From: Amycolatopsis sp. NBC_01480
GTDB taxonomy: Bacteria > Actinomycetota > Actinomycetes > Mycobacteriales > Pseudonocardiaceae
Assembly: GCF_036227205.1 (NCBI RefSeq)
Contig: NZ_CP109442.1
Coordinates: 5,642,001-5,706,000 of the forward strand
Direction of reading: 5' to 3'
Length of the DNA: 64,000 nucleotides
In this document: positions 8,264 to 17,343 of the stretch, one piece after another
Layout: every line of letters starts with the position of its first letter
Position numbering within the stretch: the stretch's first letter is position 1
Notes under the pieces: model-generated
What the model was told of the DNA's origin: nothing
Databases searched by the model: none
The model's input: the letters and a program-made list of their open reading frames with translations, nothing else
Program-made: the position numbers and the translations under genes

Positions 8264-9267
8264 CACGACTCTCCGATCGTCGAACGGGGATCGAGGACCG
8301 CGATCGCGACGTCGGCGAAGGTGTTGACCAGCAGCACCCCGACCCCGTACACGAGCACGATTCCCTGCACGACTGCGTAGTCCTTCGAGACGATCGAGGC
8401 GACGATCGTGCGGCCGAGGCCCGGCCAGGCGAAGACGTTCTCGACGAGCACGGTCCCGGCGATGAGGGAGCTGAGCAGCAGCCCGCCGAGGGTCAGCGTC
8501 GCGGTCACGGCGTTGGGCAGTGCGTGCACCAAGGTGATCCTCGACGTGGGCAGCCTCTTGGCCCGGGCCGTCCGGATGTAGTCGGTTTCGAGGACGGCGA
8601 GCAGCTCGACGCGCACGATCCGGGCCAGCACCGCCGCGGGGCCGAGGGCCAGCGCGACGACCGGAAGGATGTAGGACGACCAGGTGTCGTTCCCGGCCAC
8701 CGGAACCCAGCCGAGGGTCACCGAGAAGACGAACACGAGACCGACCCCGAGGAGGAAGTCCGGGATCGTCCCGAGCACCACGCTGGTACCGGCGAAGACG
8801 AGCTCCGTGCGCCGGCCGCGGCCCCGCCGGGTCCGCATCGCGACCGCGACGCCGACCGGGACCGCGATGACTGCGGCGAGCAGGAACGCCAGCCCGGCCA
8901 GCACGGCCGTGGCCGGGAGCAACTGCCCGATGATCTGACCGACCGGGAGTTGCGAGACGATCGACGAGCCGAGGTCGCCGCTGAGAACCCCCTTGAGGAA
9001 GTGCAGGTACTGGACCGGCAGCGGGTCGTCGAGGCCGAGCGCCGCCCGCCTGGCGGCGACGACGGCGGGCGTCGCGGTGGGCCCGAGCGCGGCCCGGACG
9101 GGGTCGCCCGGCACGAGGTGGATCATCAGGAAGGTGGCGCTCACCAGTACCCACAGGGAGACCAGCAACCGGCCGGCCCGCCGCAGGGCGAACCGGGTCC
9201 ACCGTCCGTTGAGGATGGCCAGCCGGGGTTCGGTCGCCGTCGCCGTCGCGCTCAGGGTTTCCGGCAT
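8263..9267 (-). CDS. dppB: Peptide ABC transporter permease (DppB type)
   Basis: A 334-residue integral membrane protein with about six hydrophobic segments. It has the features of DppB/OppB permeases: a first segment at 35-52 followed by HLVPGDPVRAAL, the long periplasmic loop, a QYLHFLKGVLSGDLG stretch, and the EAA motif DYIRTARAKRLPTSRITLVHALPNA that docks on the ATPase. The N-terminus has about 30 extra polar residues. It lies 5 bp after the solute-binding protein gene and overlaps the next gene by one base, so the subunits are translated as a set. Confidence 0.92.
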   Translation of the reverse strand: MPETLSATATATEPRLAILNGRWTRFALRRAGRLLVSLWVLVSATFLMIHLVPGDPVRAALGPTATPAVVAARRAALGLDDPLPVQYLHFLKGVLSGDLGSSIVSQLPVGQIIGQLLPATAVLAGLAFLLAAVIAVPVGVAVAMRTRRGRGRRTELVFAGTSVVLGTIPDFLLGVGLVFVFSVTLGWVPVAGNDTWSSYILPVVALALGPAAVLARIVRVELLAVLETDYIRTARAKRLPTSRITLVHALPNAVTATLTLGGLLLSSLIAGTVLVENVFAWPGLGRTIVASIVSKDYAVVQGIVLVYGVGVLLVNTFADVAIAVLDPRSTIGES

Positions 9268-9272
9268 TCCGA

Positions 9273-10862
9273 TCAGCCCAGCATGTGGATGCTGGACGGG
9301 ACGATGCTGCCCGTGGACACGAACTCGGCGTCCTTGCCGAAGGTCGTGAGGACCTGGTTCGCGAACGGCACCAGGTCCGCGGCCTTGAAGAGGGCGGCTT
9401 CGCCCTTGAGCCAGTCGGGGCAGCCGTCCGTGCCCGTCTGCCCCATCGCCTTGGTCACGGCGGTGGTGTAGCCGGCGTTCTCGACGGCGGAGAAGTTGCT
9501 GCCGTCCGGGACCGTGGCGCCCGAGAGCGTCGGGACCATCTGGTCGGGGGTCGTCACGTTGATCGGCTCCCAGGCGATGTCCCAGTCGCCGGTGCTGAAC
9601 AGCGGGCCGGCCATCTCGGTCGTGGCCAGCTGCTTGACGGTGACCTTGATCCCCAGCGCTTTCCATTGGGAGACCGCGAGCTCCGACGCCGCCGCGCCGC
9701 CGGTGCCCAGCGCGGAGTCGGAGATGAAGGCGAGCGAGAGCTCGGCGCCGTTCTTGGCGCGGACCCCGTCGGGGCCCTTCGTCCAGCCGGCGGCGTCCAG
9801 CGCCGCGGAGGCGGCGGCCGAGTCGAACGGCGGCACGCTGCCGGCCACCGAGTTGCCGGTGCAGCCCGCGGAGGAGATCGTGGCGAGCTGAGTCGCCGCG
9901 GTGCCCTTTCCTGCCGTGAGCACCTTCGCCAGCTGCGTGTAGTCGGCGCCCTGCGTCAGCGCCTGCCGCACCGCGGGATCGCCGGTCGCGTGCCCGGGGG
10001 CGTGGTTGTACCACTGCTCGCCGACCAGTGTCGTGGTGTCGGCCGACTTGAGCCCGGCGGCCTGCAGCCGGGCGGCGTCGGGCCCGACGATCTGAGCCGC
10101 GTTGAGCTGTCCGGCGAGCAGCTGGTTGGCCGCGGTGGTCTCGTTGGCGACGATCTTCACCACGATCTTGGCGGGCGTACCCTTCGCGGCCGTCGACGCC
10201 CCGTCCGGCCCCCAGGTGTAGCCCGGGCGGACCTGGTAGACGTACTCCGCCCCCGGGGTGGCCTGCGTGAGCTCGTAGGGACCGGTCCCCGCGGTGTGGT
10301 CCTTGAGCCCGGCGCGGTCCTTCAGGCCCGACGCGCACACCATCGGCAGGAACGAAAACGAGCTCAGGACGAATGGCGCCGGGGCCGCGAGCTTGAGCGT
10401 GACCGTCGAGCCGGTAGCCGTCGCCGTGGCGCCGGCCGGCACGAAGACGCCCAGGAACGGGCTCTTGTTCTTGGGGTCCTCGACGTAGGAGATGTTGTCG
10501 GCGGCCGTCTTGGCGTCGAAGACCGAGCCGTCGGAGCAGGTGATGCCCGGCTTGATGTCGAAGGTGACCGTCATGGCGTCGACGGTCTTCCAGGCGGCCG
10601 CGAGCTGGGGCCGGACTTCGCCTTTCGCGTCGACGGCGACGAGCGCGTCGTAGGCGAACTGGTTGAGCTGCAGGAGCGAGCTGACGGCGGAACCCTGCGG
10701 GTCGAGCGCACCGGGGTCCGAGGACAGCGCCAGGGTGAACGTCTTACCGTCGACGTAGGTCTTGGGGCCGCCCGATGATCCGCCGCTGCCGCAGGCGACC
10801 AGACCCCCACCGGCCAGCAGGAGACAGAGCGCGAGCTGGGCACCCTTGTATGTCGGACTCAT
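9273..10862 (-). CDS. dppA: Peptide ABC transporter solute-binding lipoprotein (SBP family 5)
   Basis: A 529-residue family-5 extracellular solute-binding protein. A lipoprotein signal peptide ends in LVAC with the lipidated Cys at residue 24, then a Gly/Ser linker. The mature part starts with FTLALSSDPGALDPQ, the usual family-5 opening, and contains the conserved NDSP-like region PAPFVLSSFSFLPMV and EQWYNHAPGHATGDPAVRQALTQG. Family members bind di- and oligopeptides, nickel or other amides. It is first in the operon and its promoter should lie in the 155-bp gap shared with the deacylase gene, which links the cargo to N-acyl-amino acids or peptides. Confidence 0.9.
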   Translation of the reverse strand: MSPTYKGAQLALCLLLAGGGLVACGSGGSSGGPKTYVDGKTFTLALSSDPGALDPQGSAVSSLLQLNQFAYDALVAVDAKGEVRPQLAAAWKTVDAMTVTFDIKPGITCSDGSVFDAKTAADNISYVEDPKNKSPFLGVFVPAGATATATGSTVTLKLAAPAPFVLSSFSFLPMVCASGLKDRAGLKDHTAGTGPYELTQATPGAEYVYQVRPGYTWGPDGASTAAKGTPAKIVVKIVANETTAANQLLAGQLNAAQIVGPDAARLQAAGLKSADTTTLVGEQWYNHAPGHATGDPAVRQALTQGADYTQLAKVLTAGKGTAATQLATISSAGCTGNSVAGSVPPFDSAAASAALDAAGWTKGPDGVRAKNGAELSLAFISDSALGTGGAAASELAVSQWKALGIKVTVKQLATTEMAGPLFSTGDWDIAWEPINVTTPDQMVPTLSGATVPDGSNFSAVENAGYTTAVTKAMGQTGTDGCPDWLKGEAALFKAADLVPFANQVLTTFGKDAEFVSTGSIVPSSIHMLG

Positions 10863-11017
10863 CTCGTACCTCGTTCGTACCGCTGCTCGATGGATGGGCC
10901 GTCAACCTTGCGGCCACATTAAAGCCGGGCAGCGCGCCGGTGTCTGTGCGACTCCACCAGGCACCCCCGCCCCATTGGTGGAATGCGCCAAGTTCGGGCC
11001 CGGCCGGCGGCACGACA

Positions 11018-12505
11018 ATGACCGGCATGGAGACGACGATTCTGCGCGGTGGCCGCGTCATCGACCCGGCGGCCGGCACGGAGGTGGTGGCCGACGTCGT
11101 GGTGCGCGACGGACGGGTGGCGGCCGTGTCCCCCGTCCCGGTTCTCGAACCCGAAGCGACGGTCGTGGACGTGACCGGCCTCGTCGTCGGGCCCGGGTTC
11201 GTCGACCTGCACAGCCACGTCCATTCGGTGGCGGGGCAACGCTTGCAGGCCTTCGACGGCGTGACGACGAACCTCGACCTCGAGGCCGGTCTCATGCCGG
11301 TCGAGCGTGCCTACGCCGAAGCCGCGGCCGCCGGGCGCGTGCTCAACTACGGCTACTCCGCCTCCTGGGCCGAAGCTCGCGGCCAGGTGCTGGCCGGCGT
11401 CGAGCCCACGAGCCGGTTCGACGGCTCGCTCGAACTGCTCGGCAATCCTGCTTGGCAACGCGACTCGTCGGCCACCGAGCTCGCGGCGTGGCTGGCGCTG
11501 CTGGAGGGCGAGCTCGCGGCCGGCGCGCTCGGCATCGGCGTGCTCCTGGGGTACGCGCCGCGCTCGGACCCGGGGGAGTACCTGGCCGTGGCCCGGCTCG
11601 CGGCCGCCGCCGGCGTGCCCACCTACACCCACGTGCGCGACCTCGTCGAGGTCGACCCGACCACCCCGATCGACGGTTCCCGGGAGGTCACGATCGCGGC
11701 GGCGGAGACCGGCGCCGCGATGCACCACTGCCACGTCAACAGCACCTCGCGCCGCCACGTGGACCGGGTCCTCGCGACCCTCGACGACGCGCGGGCCGCC
11801 GGAGCGCCGGTCACCGTGGAGGCCTACCCGTACGGCACGGGCAGCACCGGGGTCGGGGCGTTCTTCCTCGCCCCGGACCGCCTGCGCGCCGCCGGGCTGG
11901 CACCGTCGAACATCGTGCTGCTCGGCACCGGCGAGCGGATCGCCGACGAGCGCCGGCTCGAGGAGGTCCGCGCCCTCGATCCGGCCGCGACCTGCCTCGT
12001 GGAGTTCCTCGACGAGCGCGCCGAGGCCGATCGTGAACTGCTGCGCCGCGCCCTAGCCTTCCCCGACACCATCGTCGCCAGCGACGCGATGCCGATCGAG
12101 TGGCCGGACCGACGCGCCGACACGCGGGAGTGGCCGTTGCCCGCCGGTGCCACCACCCATCCGCGCACCGCGGGCACGTTCGCGCGCAGTCTGCGGCTGA
12201 TGGTGCGCGAGCACGCGTTGTGGGACTGGCCCGAGGCCTTCCGGCGGTGTTCCCACCTGCCCGCCCGCGTCCTCGACGGTGTCGCGCCGGCCATGCGGGC
12301 CAAGGGTTTCCTCGCGCCCGGCGCCGACGCCGACCTCGTGGTGCTCGACCCGGCGGCGATCACGGACCACGCGACCGCCGCCGACCCGGTCCGCCCGTCC
12401 GGCGGGGTGCGCCACCTCCTGGTGGGCGGCACGTTCGTCATCAAGGACGGGCAGCTCGATGTGACCGCCTACCCGGGCCGAGCGGTCCGCGCCGAACCGC
12501 GCTGA
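11018..12505 (+). CDS. N-acyl-D-amino-acid deacylase (amidohydrolase family)
   Basis: A 495-residue metal-dependent amidohydrolase of the D-aminoacylase group. After a small beta-sandwich (ILRGGRVIDPAAG) comes the first metal pair in VDLHSHVHSVAGQR, then GVTTNLDLEAG where D-aminoacylases carry a metal-bridging residue. Further motifs are the metal His in YTHVRD, HHCHVNSTS, and the catalytic Asp in ASDAMPIEWPD. The C-terminus rebuilds the sandwich with GADADLVVLDP. Family enzymes hydrolyse N-acyl-D-amino acids to D-amino acid and acid; the stereochemistry here is inferred. ATG 11018 or ATG 11027 could be the start. The gene is divergent from the peptide transporter operon, which suggests that its substrate is what the transporter imports. 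Confidence 0.8.
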   Translation: MTGMETTILRGGRVIDPAAGTEVVADVVVRDGRVAAVSPVPVLEPEATVVDVTGLVVGPGFVDLHSHVHSVAGQRLQAFDGVTTNLDLEAGLMPVERAYAEAAAAGRVLNYGYSASWAEARGQVLAGVEPTSRFDGSLELLGNPAWQRDSSATELAAWLALLEGELAAGALGIGVLLGYAPRSDPGEYLAVARLAAAAGVPTYTHVRDLVEVDPTTPIDGSREVTIAAAETGAAMHHCHVNSTSRRHVDRVLATLDDARAAGAPVTVEAYPYGTGSTGVGAFFLAPDRLRAAGLAPSNIVLLGTGERIADERRLEEVRALDPAATCLVEFLDERAEADRELLRRALAFPDTIVASDAMPIEWPDRRADTREWPLPAGATTHPRTAGTFARSLRLMVREHALWDWPEAFRRCSHLPARVLDGVAPAMRAKGFLAPGADADLVVLDPAAITDHATAADPVRPSGGVRHLLVGGTFVIKDGQLDVTAYPGRAVRAEPR

Positions 12506-12508
12506 CGG

Positions 12509-15500
12509 TCAGCTCTCGGCGGGCAGCAGCTCGGCACGGACGGCCGCCAGTTCACGGCGGTACTTCGCCACATTGCCAAGCTTGATCGCCTCGTAACCCC
12601 GGACCAGATCGGGCAGTCCGGCGAGCTTGACCACGACATCTGCGTTCTCCGGCCGCAACGCCGTGAGCGCTTCCCGCACGGCGTCGCGGTACTCCACGAC
12701 GAGGGCGCGCTCGACCTTCCGGACCTCGGCGTAGCCGAACAGGTCGAACGGCGTCCCCCGCAGCCGGCGCATCGCCACGAGCAGGCGGAAAACGGGCTTG
12801 AACCACGGGCCGAGGCTGATCTTCCCGCGCATCCCGAGGGCCCGCAGCACCGGCGGGTGCAGCCGGTAGGCAACCTTGGCGTCCGGCCCGTACTCGGCCG
12901 CGAGGGCGTCGCGCACGTCGTTCCCGATCGACAGGCGCGCGACTTCGTACTCGTCTTTGTAGGCCATCAGCTTGTACAGCTGCCGCGCGACCGCCTCGGA
13001 CACCGCGCCGCGGTCGGCTTCGGCCCGGTGCACCTCGGCGACGAAATCGGCGTATGCCTTGGCGTACCGGATGTCCTGGTACGCCACGAGATCGGCGACG
13101 CGGACCGCGACCAGCTCGGCGAGCACGGAACCCGGCCGCGCGCCGACGCTGTCCACCAGTGCCTGTACCTCGGGGGCGACGGGCGCCGCGGCCGGGGCGC
13201 CCGTGCCCACGGCGGTGTGAAAAGCGTCCGGGTCGCTCACGAGCTGCCGGCCCCGGCGGAAGGCCTGGACGTTGGCGTCGACCTGGGCGCCGTTGAGCTC
13301 GATGGCCTGCTCGATCGCGGTGGCCGGGATCGGCAGGACGCCGGTCTGGTAGGCCACCCCGACCAGGATCAGGTTGGCGAACTGGTCCCGGCCGAAGAGC
13401 GCGTTCGAGATCGCCCGCGCGTCGGCGAACAGGTTCTTGGCCGGGTCGGTGTGCTCGCCGATGAGGCCGGTCAGGGTGGTGACGTCCGGGAAGCCCACCC
13501 TGGTGTCGGCGACCATGCCGCCGGTCGCGACCTTCGCGGTCGAGACGACGGCGACGGTGCGTCCGGGGTCGGCGGCGGCCAGGTGCGCCGGATCCGCGGC
13601 GACCAGCAGGTCGGCGCCCAGATAGAGGTCGACTTCGCCGGCGGCCGCCTTGTTCGCGCCGCCGTCGTCGGCACGGCTGATCTTGAGGTCGGAGACGACC
13701 GCGCCGCCCTTCTGGGCCAGGCCGGTCTGGTCGAGCGACCGGACCCGCAGCCCGGCGAGGGCGGCGGCGACCCCGAGGATCTGGGACACCGTGACGACAC
13801 CGGAACCGCCGATGCCGAGGATCCGGGTGGTGTGGTGGTCCCACCCGGCCGGGGCCGCGGGCGGTTCCGGCAGCGACGTCCCGAGCGCGGCCACGGCGCC
13901 CCGGGCCGGGCGCTTCTTGCCCGCCGTGACGGTCAGGAAGGACGGGCAATCGCCCTTGAGGCAGGAGAAATCCTTGTTGCAGGAGGACTGGTCGATGCGG
14001 GTCTTGCGGCCGAACTCGGTGTCCACCGGCTGCACCGAAAGGCAGTTCGACTGGACGCCGCAGTCACCACAGCCCTCGCAGACGCGTTCGTTGATCACGA
14101 CGCGCTCGACGGGCTCCGCGGCGAGGCCGCGCTTGCGCTTGCGGCGCAGCTCGGTCGCGCACTCCTGGTCGTGGATGAGCAGGGTGACCCCGCCGATGGC
14201 GGCCAGCCGCTCCTGGGCCGCCACGATCCGGTCGCGGTGCCAGACCTCGACCCCGCGGGGCAACCCGCGGCGGCGGTAGGACTTGAGGTCGTCGGTCGTG
14301 ATGATGATCTTCTTGACGCCCTCCGCGGTCAGGGCGCGCGCGATCTCCGCGACGGTCATCTGGCCGGCCGCTTGCTGCCCGCCGGTCATCGCGACCGCGG
14401 AGTTGTACAACAGCTTGTAGGTGATGTCGACGCCACCGGCGACCGCCGCCCGCACGGCGAGGCTGCCCGAGTGGTGGAACGTGCCGTCGCCGAGGTTCTG
14501 CAGCAGGTGCTTGCGCTCGAGGAACGGCGCCATGCCGAGCCACTGGGCACCTTCGCCGCCCATCTGGGTCAGGCCGATGACGTCCCCGACGAGATCGGGG
14601 GTCATCACCAGCGCCAGCGCGTGGCACCCGATCCCGGCGCCGACCAGGGAGCCCGGGGGTGTCCGGACCGAGCTGTTGTGGGGGCACCCGGAGCAGAAGT
14701 ACGGCGTGCGGACGGCGAGCGGGAGCAGGGCGCGCCGGGCGCGCGGACGGCCGCGCTCCAGCCAGTCCGCGACCGTCGGCACGTGCCCGTGGGCCTGGAT
14801 CCGGGCGGCCAGCGCGGCCGCGACCTCGTCGGGGCCGAGTTCTCCGTGTGTGGCAAAGAGCTTGCTGCCGTCCGGTGTCGTCTTGCCGGTCACCAGCGGC
14901 ACGCCGGACCGGCCGAAGAGCAGGTCCTTGACGGCGGTCTCGAGGAACGGCCGCTTTTCTTCCACGACAACGACTTCGTCGAGCCCCGAGACGAACTCGG
15001 TGACGATCTCCGGGTCGAGCGGGTGGATCAGGCCGAGCTTCAGCAGCCGGATCCCGGCCCCGGCGAGGTCGGCCTCGCCGAGCCCGAGCAGGGTCAGCGC
15101 CTGGCGCACGTCCGCGTAGGACTTGCCGGAGGCGATGATCCCGAGGCGTGCGCCGGACGTGGCGCCGGTGATGGTGTTCAGGCCGTTCAGCCGGGCGTAG
15201 CGCAGGGCGAGCTCGAGGCGGGGGCCGTTGCGGCCGCGTTCGAGCTCGATCAGCGTCGGTCCGGCCAGCTTGGCGGTGACCGTGTGCGTGAAGGGTTTGC
15301 CGTCGACTTCGCGGGAGGGCATCGCGCGGGTCAGGCGGTCCGGGTCGACGCGGACGGTGCCGGACCCGTCGGCGATGTTCGTGACGATCTTCAGTGCGGT
15401 CCACAGGCCGCTCGCCCGGGACATGGCGACCGCGTGCAGGCCGAGGTCCAGGACCTCCTGCGGGCTCCCGGGGTAGAGCGTCGGCATGCCCAGATCGGCG

Positions 15501-15985
15501 AGCAGCAGCTCCGACGCGCCGGGGACGGTGGACGACTTCGCGGTCGGGTCGTCACCGACCAGCGCGACGGCGCCCCCGGCGTGGTGGGTGCCGCACAGGT
15601 TGGCGTGGCGCAGGGCGTCGGCCGCGCGGTCCAGGCCGGGTGACTTGCCGTACCAGAAGCCCGTGACGCCTTCGACGCGCTTGTCCGGCATCGTCGAGGC
15701 GAGCTGGGTGCCCTGCACCGCGGTCGCCGCGAGCTCCTCGTTGACGGCCGGGCGGAAGACGATGTCGAGCTGCTCGAGGAGCGCGGCGTGCTTGGCGAGC
15801 TCGAGGTCGTAGCCGCCCAGAGGTGAACCCTCGTAGCCTGAGACGTAGAGCGCGGAGTCGTGGCCGGCCGCCGCGTCGGCGCGCCGGACGTCCAGGGCGA
15901 GGCGCACCAGGGCCTGGATGCCGGTCAGGTGGACGACCCCTTCGCCGGCCAGGTACCGGTGGTCGAGCGAGGCCGGCGTGGTCAT
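12509..15985 (-). CDS. Indolepyruvate ferredoxin oxidoreductase-type 2-oxoacid oxidoreductase, fused subunits
   Basis: A 1158-residue protein combining the alpha, iron-sulfur and gamma parts of a 2-oxoacid:ferredoxin oxidoreductase. The N-terminal pyrimidine domain is followed by the thiamine-diphosphate motif NLGDGTFHHSG near residue 498 with NSAVAMTGGQ. Cysteines in CEGCGDCGVQSNC near 635 and CNKDFSCLKGDC near 670 can hold iron-sulfur clusters. A gamma domain starts at ILGIGGSGVVTVSQ near 720. The reaction is oxidative decarboxylation of an aryl- or branched 2-oxoacid to acyl-CoA with reduction of ferredoxin. It is third in an operon behind two serine hydrolases (4-base overlap), so it probably uses 2-oxoacids made from the released amino acids. 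No ferredoxin gene is adjacent. Confidence 0.9.
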   Translation of the reverse strand: MTTPASLDHRYLAGEGVVHLTGIQALVRLALDVRRADAAAGHDSALYVSGYEGSPLGGYDLELAKHAALLEQLDIVFRPAVNEELAATAVQGTQLASTMPDKRVEGVTGFWYGKSPGLDRAADALRHANLCGTHHAGGAVALVGDDPTAKSSTVPGASELLLADLGMPTLYPGSPQEVLDLGLHAVAMSRASGLWTALKIVTNIADGSGTVRVDPDRLTRAMPSREVDGKPFTHTVTAKLAGPTLIELERGRNGPRLELALRYARLNGLNTITGATSGARLGIIASGKSYADVRQALTLLGLGEADLAGAGIRLLKLGLIHPLDPEIVTEFVSGLDEVVVVEEKRPFLETAVKDLLFGRSGVPLVTGKTTPDGSKLFATHGELGPDEVAAALAARIQAHGHVPTVADWLERGRPRARRALLPLAVRTPYFCSGCPHNSSVRTPPGSLVGAGIGCHALALVMTPDLVGDVIGLTQMGGEGAQWLGMAPFLERKHLLQNLGDGTFHHSGSLAVRAAVAGGVDITYKLLYNSAVAMTGGQQAAGQMTVAEIARALTAEGVKKIIITTDDLKSYRRRGLPRGVEVWHRDRIVAAQERLAAIGGVTLLIHDQECATELRRKRKRGLAAEPVERVVINERVCEGCGDCGVQSNCLSVQPVDTEFGRKTRIDQSSCNKDFSCLKGDCPSFLTVTAGKKRPARGAVAALGTSLPEPPAAPAGWDHHTTRILGIGGSGVVTVSQILGVAAALAGLRVRSLDQTGLAQKGGAVVSDLKISRADDGGANKAAAGEVDLYLGADLLVAADPAHLAAADPGRTVAVVSTAKVATGGMVADTRVGFPDVTTLTGLIGEHTDPAKNLFADARAISNALFGRDQFANLILVGVAYQTGVLPIPATAIEQAIELNGAQVDANVQAFRRGRQLVSDPDAFHTAVGTGAPAAAPVAPEVQALVDSVGARPGSVLAELVAVRVADLVAYQDIRYAKAYADFVAEVHRAEADRGAVSEAVARQLYKLMAYKDEYEVARLSIGNDVRDALAAEYGPDAKVAYRLHPPVLRALGMRGKISLGPWFKPVFRLLVAMRRLRGTPFDLFGYAEVRKVERALVVEYRDAVREALTALRPENADVVVKLAGLPDLVRGYEAIKLGNVAKYRRELAAVRAELLPAES

Positions 15986-17343
15986 GCCGCCGGCCGGCCG
16001 GTGCGCGGGGCCGCCTGCCCACCGAGGTGCAGGTACCGAGTCCCGTCGTCGAGGTCGTAGAAGATGACGGACAGCCACTCCGAGCGACCCGGGATCTGCA
16101 GGACGTAGGTGTCCGGGGCGATCGGGACCAGCGCGGCCTCGATCCGGTCGGTGCCGAGCGAGGCCGCGAGCACGCCGCTGGGGCGCGCGACCAGCGCCAG
16201 CCCGTCGCCGTGGTCGGCCACTTCGTAGCTCATCAGGACGCGCTCGTAAGTGCCGGTGACGTCCGCGGGGCCGGCCGCCACCGGGGCGGCGGGCGGCTCC
16301 GGCCGGGCCGGCATGGTGACGCCCGCGTGCTCGGCGGCCAGCTCCGCGACCAGGTCCCGGTAGAGCTCGGCCGAGTCGGCGGAGTTGACCAGCAGCGCGA
16401 TCGACACGGGTACCGGGCCGGGGATGACCTGCAGGTACGCGGTCTGGCCCAGGGTCTGCCCGTCGTGGCCGAAGACCGGCCGGCCCCAGTCGCCGAGCAT
16501 CCAGCCGAGCCCGACGTGCGTCCCCTCCGCGTCCGTCCCGGGGATGGCCACCTGGGGTGCGCGCATCGACCGGGCCGCCTCGGCCGACAGCAGCCGCTTT
16601 CCCGCGGCCGTGACGCCGTCGGCCAGGTGCAGCTGGGCGAAGGTGAGCAGGTCCACGGCGCGGGCGTGGATCAGCCCCTGGGGGCCGGCCGCGCGCGGCA
16701 GGCCCCACTGCGCCGTGACCTCGGTTCCGATGTGGCCGACGGCCGCGCCCCACAGCAGCGCCTCCTCGGGAAGGGTGCCGGCGGCGTCGAGCCCGAGCGG
16801 CGTGAGCAGGCGTTCGCGCAGTACCGCGTCCCACGTCTGCTTCCGCAGCACCTCGACGAGCCGGCCGAGCAGCGCGAACCCGGAATTGCAGTAGCTCATC
16901 GTCGCGCCGAGCGGGTGCGTGGTGGCGAGCTGGGCCATCTCGCCGACGTAGCGGGCGAGGCAGTCGTCGCCGCGGCCGGTGTCGGCGAAGAAGTCGCCCC
17001 CGATGCCGCTGGTGTGGGTCAGCAGGTGCCGGGCGGTCACCCCGGCGGTGATCCGCTCGTCGAGGACCCGGAAGCCGGGCAGGTAGGTGCCGATCGGGAC
17101 GTCGAGGTCGAGCAGCCCGTCGTCGACGAGCTGCATGACCAGCGTCGCGGTCCAGACCTTCGTGATGCTGCCGATCTGGAACACGCTGTCGACGGTGGCG
17201 GGGGCGCCGGTGCGGGTGTTCAGCACCCCGGTCGCGGCGAGCACCGTTTCGTCGCCGACGGCGAGGGCGACGCTCGCGCCGGGGACCTGGTGCTTCCCGG
17301 CGAGTTCGGTGAGCCGGGTTTCGAGGGTGGCGGGGTCCATCAT
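15982..17343 (-). CDS. Beta-lactamase-family (S12) serine hydrolase 2
   Basis: A 453-residue penicillin-binding-type serine hydrolase. The nucleophile motif is S59-I-T-K62 in FQIGSITKVW, the second element is Y-C-N in MSYCNSG, and the third is H-D-G in FGHDGQT. There is no signal peptide, so it should act in the cytosol. A C-terminal lipocalin-like domain of about 100 residues follows. Family S12 includes D-aminopeptidase, D-amino-acid amidase and D-Ala-D-Ala carboxypeptidase as well as esterases. Its start codon overlaps the stop of the preceding paralogue by four bases, and its stop overlaps the start of the oxidoreductase, which implies a joint catabolic task. Confidence 0.85.
   Translation of the reverse strand: MMDPATLETRLTELAGKHQVPGASVALAVGDETVLAATGVLNTRTGAPATVDSVFQIGSITKVWTATLVMQLVDDGLLDLDVPIGTYLPGFRVLDERITAGVTARHLLTHTSGIGGDFFADTGRGDDCLARYVGEMAQLATTHPLGATMSYCNSGFALLGRLVEVLRKQTWDAVLRERLLTPLGLDAAGTLPEEALLWGAAVGHIGTEVTAQWGLPRAAGPQGLIHARAVDLLTFAQLHLADGVTAAGKRLLSAEAARSMRAPQVAIPGTDAEGTHVGLGWMLGDWGRPVFGHDGQTLGQTAYLQVIPGPVPVSIALLVNSADSAELYRDLVAELAAEHAGVTMPARPEPPAAPVAAGPADVTGTYERVLMSYEVADHGDGLALVARPSGVLAASLGTDRIEAALVPIAPDTYVLQIPGRSEWLSVIFYDLDDGTRYLHLGGQAAPRTGRPAA

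Noticed and set aside
12857..15643. A 928-codon plus-strand open frame opposite the ferredoxin oxidoreductase gene
   Set aside because: It is low in family-like content, rich in Arg/Gly/Asp and runs antisense to a gene with clear ThDP and iron-sulfur motifs. Long antisense frames are expected at this GC content.
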